Shown here piece by piece: positions 33,259 to 41,900 of a stretch of DNA of 64,000 nt. Location of the stretch: contig OX335665.1 of NCBI GenBank assembly GCA_946894095.1, positions 6,954,001 through 7,018,000 of the forward strand, read 5' to 3'. Every line of letters begins with the position of its first letter. Positions within the stretch are counted from its first letter, which is position 1. Origin of the DNA: Incurvaria masculella (Eukaryota > Arthropoda > Insecta > Lepidoptera > Incurvariidae). Position numbers and translations under genes: made by a program. The notes under the pieces were generated by a model. That model was given only the letters and a program-made list of their open reading frames with translations, searched no databases and had not been told where the DNA came from.

Positions 33259-34329
33259 CGCGCCTGTAAGGATTGCCCAAATAATGTTGTCAATATTTAA
33301 AAATAATGTGATATGTATCATACGGGTATTATTTAACGAAAATTACAAAGTTGATCTGCCATAAGGACAATAACATTTATATAAAAACCATGTGCAGAGT
33401 AATAAAAAATATTTGGTGACAGAAATGGAAAGTCTGAGGGCTCAAGTAACATTATAACTGGCACAGTTAGGCGAGTGGGTACAAAAATATACCAGTATAT
33501 TTTAAAATAAACATATGACCCTGAAAGGCCAATAATCTGAAGCCGACTCGTACAAGTGTGACGCGAAATGATGCTCAATACGGAATCCAGAGAGCATTAC
33601 TGACGTGAAGAAGACTATGTTCTATTCCAAATGAAACGTAACTCCTAATGCAATAAACGCATACACTCCAAACATACTCTTTGTAACGGTGCGTTTTTCA
33701 ACCGACCAGCTGCCGGCGCACTCCGTCACACGTGCTCGGAAGGAGCGAGAAGGATCTACGAAAATTTCACCGGGACAGCTAAACATAGACCGGGACAACA
33801 AATTGTAAAAAACTCACCCTTCCATATCTGGCTGGGCCGGCTCAGGAACTTATCACTCACGCACTCCAAATTACGGTGTGTACTCACTGTATTTTAGTTT
33901 TAAGGGTAGAATTAATACAGAATTCCATAAATCACAAAAATTGCGGTTAAAATACGGCGCACCAGAAAGTGACGGGCGCCACGCGACAGTGGCGACTCCA
34001 CGCGGCTGACGGAACGAATAACGATTGATAGGGTGGACAGCCGAATAAAAAAATGCAATATTGAGGTATATTTTTAATAAACGTAATACAACCATGGAGG
34101 TGACCCGAAATTAAACGTAATAAATTTGAAAAAAATTTGAAAGAGTAATTGATGGGAGTCTTTTTCTAAAATCTAAAATTATTGCGAAAATAAAGTGTTG
34201 ATGATTGATGCTTTCATTATGAAATTATAAGAGTGAAAATCACCATAATAATGCTATTATATAGGTCTATGGTCAGCTGTCACATGTGACGGATGTAGAA
34301 ACATTTTTTTAAATCAGATGGCTGCTATC
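33259..34329. other. Unassigned intergenic region
   Basis: AT-rich. ORFs 33333-33578 (-) and 33871-34095 (-) lack motifs. No repeat partner recognised. Confidence 0.35.
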
Positions 34330-34640
34330 TGCACCTGAACTCCGCCGCCGAAGGACTGAGGCGCTTCATCAGGCGCCGCGCGTAAGGTGATCTGCGCGCT
34401 GCAAGCCGGGGCGGCGTGCAGCAGTTCGGTGGATGCGGGGCTCTCCGAGATGGGAGTGGTGGTGACCTGCGTGTTAATACCACCACCTATCGTTCGAAGT
34501 CTGGTTCACGTCGTCTCGGAGAGCGCCGCAACCACGGCCTGCACCCATCGGCGCGCTTGAAAGAGGCCCTCTCGTGCCGCCCCGGTGGAGAAGATTCAGT
34601 TTTTTTGTTATTTTTATGTATATGTATTCAATAAATGTAA
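34330..34640 (+). other. GC-rich block followed by AATAAA
   Basis: About 270 bp of GC-rich sequence ends in an A/T-rich stretch with AATAAA near 34629. It may be the 3' end of a retroposed transcript or LINE. No reading frame gives a recognised protein. Confidence 0.25.
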
Positions 34641-35518
34641 ATATAAAAATGATGTATATACGTAAAAATAAGGAATAAAACATGAAAAAGTCTCTATTTC
34701 AGAAATTGCTTACATAGTTATTAAAAATAAAAGTAAGTTGACTAACACCTGTTTTCACCACCACCAATTACCTCGAATCCGATAAGTGCTTTTTGGTTAC
34801 ATTGCGTACTTACATGGTATAACTAAAAGAATTAATATGATATTAATAAGGGAAACAGCTAATCTGGTTGTATGTATCCGCACGCCCCCTCTTGTGTCCG
34901 GCGCCGCGGCGCCGCCGTCTCTATGCGGATCGGGTGGCGCGAGCCGCGCCCCTGGAGCTGCAATGGGGTGCAGGGAGTGCAGGATCGGGAATCAGGAACC
35001 GATCCTGAAACACAACATATAAGTCGCTAAAACAGTTGTGTTTCAGGCATAAAGCATTGGAGAATAATTTAAGGGTTTTTTTTAGTTGTGGTAATTGTTT
35101 GAAACTTTTATATAGCCAGGCCCATTTCCTATGGCCAACATCAATCAATGCGAAACAACACAAACAACACCAGCAAATTATGTTGCGTGGGTTCTAGTAC
35201 TTAAAAAGATTACGAGTGGTTCCAATGCATTTCTTTCCGTGCATGTCGTAAGAGGCGACTGTTACTTGCTCTTACGAATTTTTTGTTTGCTTTTAACGCC
35301 TTTGAAATTGCCTACATGCCCCGGGCGGCGTTGAACTCAACTTCTCTTACATATTTTAGCATCGATATATTTAATATTAGACGCCATTTAGTGAATTATC
35401 GACGACATCATATTATTCACGGAATCGAACCAGCATATTAAGCGAAAGCGAGAAGTTTTCGTGTACAGTTCTGTCAAACTCTATCTTAACAAAGTTTTCT
35501 TTCATGAGTAGACCTCTC
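34641..35518. other. Unassigned region upstream of AP-3 sigma, with GC patch and hairpin
   Basis: A GC-rich patch at 34880-34990 ('gtccggcgccgcggcgccgc') is followed by a perfect 13-bp hairpin. I see no exon. Confidence 0.35.
35004..35047. repeat. Perfect 13-bp-stem hairpin
   Basis: CCTGAAACACAAC (35004-35016) is exactly complementary to GTTGTGTTTCAGG (35035-35047), with an 18-base loop. Confidence 0.8.
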
Positions 35519-35677
35519 AGGGCCGAGTGCACGAAAGGACAAAAATCGAAATCAACGTCAAAGTCAAAGTATGATTACTTTGTGTGGACAGTATGGAAGG
35601 AACTCTATGCGTTTCATTAAAAGTAACGTGTTTGAACATTGATTAACTCAGCCGTCTCTTCGTGCAATCGGGGCTTA
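35519..35677 (-). mobile_element. Family E MITE, copy 3, just upstream of AP-3 sigma
   Basis: Complete copy in reverse orientation ('agggccgagtgcacg' to 'gtgcaatcggggctta'), ending about 195 bases before the AP-3 sigma start codon. Confidence 0.82.
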
Positions 35678-35872
35678 CGTGCTATCGGTACCGTAAGTTC
35701 ATATCGGATCATGCTGTACCGAATGCTTGCAACACTGCATCTGTCACTGTCACGACACTGTCATCCAGTTGGCGAATAATTCTGTGGTTTATGGTTAGGG
35801 ATCGTGTGCTATTTCGCTTCAGAAAATTATTTACATGTGATGAAATAAAGGAAAACACATTTTACTAGCATA
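35678..35872 (+). promoter_or_regulatory. Probable AP-3 sigma promoter/5' UTR
   Basis: This is the unique sequence between MITE E3 and the AP-3 sigma start codon. No TATA box at convincing spacing is visible. Any proximal promoter must lie here or inside or beyond the MITE, so the transposon sits at most about 200 bases upstream of the coding start. Confidence 0.35.
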
Positions 35873-35941
35873 ATGATCAAGGCGATTCTTGTTTTCAACA
35901 ACCATGGCAAACCGCGCCTCAGCAAATTCTATCAGTACTTT
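35873..35941 (+). CDS. AP3S2: AP-3 sigma exon 1 (residues 1-23)
   Basis: The exon codes from the start ATG to YQYF and ends in phase 0 before donor gtgagt. It contains the invariant opening block of sigma3 proteins. No in-frame upstream ATG extends it in a conserved way. The 5' UTR begins somewhere in the about 195 bases between MITE E3 (ends about 35677) and the ATG. Confidence 0.95.
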
Positions 35942-38900
35942 GTGAGTCGGGGAATGCGCTTATCTCTATCACACATTTTAAAATACAATCTCAATTCGGA
36001 TCAGGTCTTTTTAGGGTTCCGTCCCTATAGGGTTAAAACGGAACCCTATTACTAAGCCTCCGCTGCCCGTCCGTCCGTCCGTACGTCCGTCTATCTGTCT
36101 GTATCTCACAGGGCTGTATCTCGTGAACCGTAATAGGTGGGCAGCTGAAATGTTCACGGAGTGTGTATTTATTTTGCCGCTATGACAACAAATAGCTAAA
36201 ATAAAAAACAAAAAAAAAATAAATGGGCTCCCCACTACAGAAAATGTGATTTTTTGTGTTAAATCTTGTACGATGGTACGGAACCCTTCGTGTGCGATTC
36301 CGACTCGCACTTGGCCAGTTTTTTTTACTATACCTGCCTATTCTTTACTTGCATCTTCAGCCAAAAGCTGAGGGTTCGTTTTGATGGAACGCACAGCTGT
36401 TTAGAATGTTACCAACTTCATGTTATTAAAACTGAACTACATGCTCATGAGAAATAGAGGTATTCACGTGATACCAGTAGCTTTTTATTACTCAAAGGGA
36501 TGTTGTTTCCAGAATGAAGATATGCAGCAGCAGATCATCAAAGAAACATTCCAGCTGGTATCGAAGAGAGACGACAATGTATGCAACTTTCTCGAGGGAG
36601 GCAGGTAATGCTGGAGTCTAATACCACGTCAACATTGGTGGAGTAGGCGGTAAAGTTAATAGGGCGAGTAATAAATATCCCTTCCACTATACGAATGTAG
36701 ACGCAATCGGTAGAATATAGTACATACCAAAAGTGGTTGACTAGAATTATTAGGCAAAATAGTAAGACGTATTCAGAGAGAACTTGTCAAAACTTAGTAC
36801 ACAAAGTTAGATCAGCACCGGACTAACTATACAAAAACCGGTTTAGTCCGGCGTATTAAAGTTAGTCCGCCCACTCTGAATGTGGCTGTAGGTCTCTATT
36901 TTACCACCAACTCTACCAATGTCGATGGGCCATTATGGAGGCAGCATGTCTAGTTGGTTATACGCCAAACTTATTGATTTATTTAATTAATAATAACAAT
37001 AATGAAATAAATAATACGCCGCGTGCTGTACTTTGATAACGGCGAGGATAGAAAAGTTGGGCCACTTTCAAACCACACGACTGGGTCTGTCGTCTATACA
37101 TTTCAGTACTATGGGGGCCTAATATATGCTGCGGCAAACGATAGTGCCAATTATTCAACACAATTAACAATAACCTCCTGGTTTTTCTAATTTTTTTTTA
37201 TGTAAGTGGCAATGAATGGCAAATACCACACTAACCGTCTTGATATTAGCCCAACAAACTGTATTCCCGTAGGAATTAGCCGCCATGCCAGGACCTTCCC
37301 TTTATGAGCACGGCTACATTGAACTGGATGGAAAACATGAAAAACTTTTCATTGCCGTTTCGAGCCTCCAATTCGAGCAGGCTTAACCCTACCACCTAGC
37401 AAGGGACCTACAGTTTTACACCGATTCCGAACCAAGAGACAGCTCACATTCGTAACAAATATTCACTCCTCCAACTCGGAAATAGAAAGAAAGTGGTGCT
37501 CGTGAAGGGAAGGTCCTGGCATGGCACCTAATTCCTTCGGGAATGTGGTGTATTGGGCTAATATAACGGTAGTTGTGTGGTATTAGCCATCCATGTCAGC
37601 TCGCATAAAAAAAATAACAGAGCGGGGAATACGGAACCCATAACCTCTGGCTCGGAAGGCCAGCCCACCCGCACCTGGGATACCAGCAGCACTATTCAGC
37701 CCCATAGTGCCTTTATATATTACTACCATAATACTACAGTTTTATTAGAATTTCTCAGGGTCAGTGACTGCTTGAAGAAATGAATAACCACTCGGAATTC
37801 CGTTGGGTTTTCCGAGGGGTTCGTGAAATCTAAAAAAAACAAGTTGAGTCTATCGGTGCATAAAATTCTCATAACATTGGCTCTCAATATTTCATTTCTC
37901 GTACACTCTATCAATACATCAAATTGATCCTCCGGTCTGTCACATGCAGTACAGTTGGGAGAAAAAATTTTTTTTTCATTAAATCACTGAGACTATTTAA
38001 TGGGAAATGGCCAGATCTTGATCTCAATCCAATTTTTATTTCTTCTCTAGTAAGATCTTTGTTAACAAACCAAGTAATTTTAGGTGGTTCAGTCTGCAAG
38101 GTCTTATACCAAATACCCTTCACCACCGACCTTTTATCAAAGTATTCTTTCAATTTTTTGACACTTTTGTCTGTGGTAAAATGTCAGTAAAAAATGCATT
38201 TAAAAGGTTGTGAATCTGATGTTAAAGCTCTTTTAGCACTGATCTTTGTACATTTTACTTTCAGTCTCATCGGCGGTTCGGACTACAAGTTGATATACCG
38301 GCACTACGCGACGCTCTACTTTGTTTTCTGCGTCGACTCGTCCGAGAGTGAGCTTGGAATCCTAGACCTTATCCAGGTGTGTTAATAGGCTTATTCAGAA
38401 CACTTGGTCCCATGAGGATAAAAAAAAACCGGACAAGTGCGAGTCGGACTCGCACACGAAGGGTTCCGTACCATCAACAAGAAAAATCCCTTTTTTTGTA
38501 TTTAATTTTTATTTTTTTTATTTTACCTATTTTTTGTTATAGCGGCAAAATAAATACACACTCTGTGAAAATTTCAGCTGCCTACCTATTACGGTTCATG
38601 AGATACAGCCCTGTGACGGACGGACGGACGGACGGACGGACATCGGAGGCTTAATAATAGGGTTCCGTTTTCACCCTTTGGGTACGGAACCCTAAAAATG
38701 AGTAAAATACTCAACCACTCAGCTTCAAATAAAAACATCCGAAAGAACTTCTTACCTAATCATTGAGGTGTGGAACAAATTACCAGAAGATGTTATTGAT
38801 TCAAACACAAACTCATTTGAACACCGACTTGATAAGTTCATAAAACAATAAAAGAAAAAACTGAAAAAATCCACAAAGCAAAAAATTTTTTTTTTAAATT

Positions 38901-41900
38901 TTGCCCAATACGATAACAAATCAAATAACAAAAAACCTTATTATCAAAAAAACACTAAGAAACAAAATGAAATAAAATATCATACATATGAACACATCAG
39001 CCAATAGATGCATGTTCATCAATAATTAAATAAAATATATTTCAGTACGACTTGCCACCTAAATTGGTGTTTACGCCAAACCGATCGACTGGCGTATGCA
39101 AATGTATAGAGAAATGCAGTGGGCATTAAGCAAACTAACATTTGCGAGTCTGAGTTTAATGTGACAACGCATCTTCGCCACAAATACGTTGGAATTGCCG
39201 TTGATGCCGACTCCGTGTTTTAATACAAATCGGTAGTTTGAGTTAGATTTTGGTAGGTTGAAGAAGTAACACCACAGAATAACTTGTATAGGTTTGATGT
39301 GTTTACGTAACTTTGAAGTTCCGTAAACGTCAATTTGGGCATAGATTAAAGAAAAATGTATAGATAGCTAACATCACGCAACGTACTAAACTAACTGATA
39401 ACTGCTTATTTTCGCTGGTACTAAATGTCAATTTCTAACCAGCGCCATCTGCCGTCACTGCCGAACTAATTACCCCGTTATTAAACTAAGCTTAATTCCA
39501 AATGTTGCCTAGGCAGGCATGATGAAAACGTTGCATTTTAACTATAAATTAAGTGATGTAAAATAAAAAAATCTGTTTTTTTAATAATTTTATGTATTTA
39601 ATTCGAGTTTCAGCGACATCTATGTTTTGAAAATGATCTGAAAAAGTATTTGGTCGTGACATTCGTCGTAAGCAGGATTCGAACCTGCGACCTTTGGAAT
39701 GCATGCCCACTGCTCCAACCAACTGAGCTATGCCGACAGTTATGTCAGCCAACGAATTTCTCGATTATATTCATTGGATCATTAATAATAATTGGTTTCT
39801 ATTTAATGTATTCTAAAGTATGAATTGCAACGCAATCCGTTGACTTTTATTATCCGTATTCAACACAGATATGACGTAAGCAGTCTATCTTTTCCTCTTT
39901 TGTCTTTAGTGAGAACTCCGACTACGCATTCTGCACTCTTTCCCCTCTCTTTTCTGCCCCATCTGCTTTCTGGATCGGTTGCGTAACCCTAGAGTTTTCA
40001 TTGCAGGTATTTGTGGAGACCCTGGACAAATGTTTCGAGAATGTCTGCGAACTCGACCTCATATTCCACGCGGACGCGGCGCACCAGGTACGTCGTTTTT
40101 TTTATAAAAACCGGCCAAGTGCGAGTCGGACTCGCACACGAAGGGTTCCGTACCGTCGTACAAGATTGAACACAAAAAAAATAACAAAAATTTCAGCTGC
40201 CCACCCGTTACGATTAATGAGATACAGCCCTGTGACAGACGGACGGACGGACGGACAGTGGAGGCTTAGTAATTATTTTTTTTTTTATGTGACTGTACAT
40301 GATGGCTAATACCACACCTTCTGTCATGGTATTAGCCCAACACACCACATGGGAACTAGGTGCCATGCCAGGACCTTCCTTATATTGCTCGGCTACATTG
40401 AACTGGATGGAAAACACGGACAATTTTCATTGCCGCTTCGACCATCGTTCATTCAATGCGATGGTACCAACCCGGGCGGGATTAACCCTACCACCTAGTA
40501 AGTAAGGAAGGGGACCTACAGTTTAACGTGGAATCCGAACCACGGCCAGCCTCTCTCAACGGTCTAATGGTCACCCATCCAAGACCAGACCGGACCCAGC
40601 GTTGCTTAACTTCGGAGAGCGATCGCCGAAGTGTCGCGCCACTGGGCCACTGAGGCTGACAGTAATGGGGTTCCGTTTTCACCCTTTGGGTACGGAACCC
40701 TAAAAAAAGGTCACTTCATAAGATTACTGTCGGCGCAGTCGCGCGTACTCCCACTCTGTTTCCTCCCTTTTTAAAAATCGCCCGGTCGTTCCCGCGAGTC
40801 GTATTCACTACGTATAATATTCACAACGTATAATAGTATTTTTTTCCAAAAAATTAAAACCATGCATATCGTATAATATTCACAACGTATAATGTTATAC
40901 GTTGTGCATGAGTTTAAAAATAAAATAAACTCTTTGCATCATGCAGAACGTATAATAGTCACAACGTATAATATTCCTAACATGAATTCACAAAAAAAGA
41001 AAACCATGCAGAACGTATAATATGCCAAGAAGCACTGCATAAAGCGCCCTAACAACGATACATTTAAGGCTGAAATTGCTACGAATCGATATCTGTTGAA
41101 GAGTAACAATTTGCTACAACGCTAATTGAGACGGTCGAAAAGTCGCGTGCGAGTATAATCTTTAATCTTATATCGATAAGGGCGCTTATCGTATGAAATA
41201 TTTTAGGATTATATGATATGCATGGTTTTCTTTTTTTGTTAAATAAAGATCATAACATTATACGTTGTGACTATTATACGTTATGCATGGAGAAATAAGT
41301 AATTTAATTTTTTGGACTTCTTCATGCACTACGTATATGATTATACGATCTGCCGATTATACGTTGTGCATGGTTTTAAAATTTTGTTAAAATATGACAT
41401 TATACGATCTGCATATTATACGTTATGCCGTTCCCCCGTTCCCGCCAGGTGCTCGACGAGCTTGTGATGGGTGGCATGGTGCTGCAGACCAACATGTCGG
41501 ACATACTCAGTCGGCTGCAGGAGCAGAGCAAGATGCAGAAGCAGGAGGTAAGACGTCACGGGAACGGCCGCCGAACCGGCGTGAGATGTGAGAAAGTATT
41601 CGAGGGAACTCGAACAAATCTGCTCCAACCGAAACAGGTGGATGCCAAATATTCTACTTAGTAAGAGCGCTAACACTTCTGCTCGGTGCAGAATTGATCG
41701 AATTCTCTCATATTCCGGGAGGTCACGACATGTTTGGTTACGATAATGTAAATGGCTGAATCTGGGCTCACATGTTAGAGACCAACCCTCTGATGCTAAA
41801 TGTGTCGGTCTGCTTGTATTAAATATAACTAAAGTTATATCTTTGAGCGGCTCGTAGCCTAGTGGCGCGGGGACTGGCCTAGCATACCAGAGGCCCGGGT

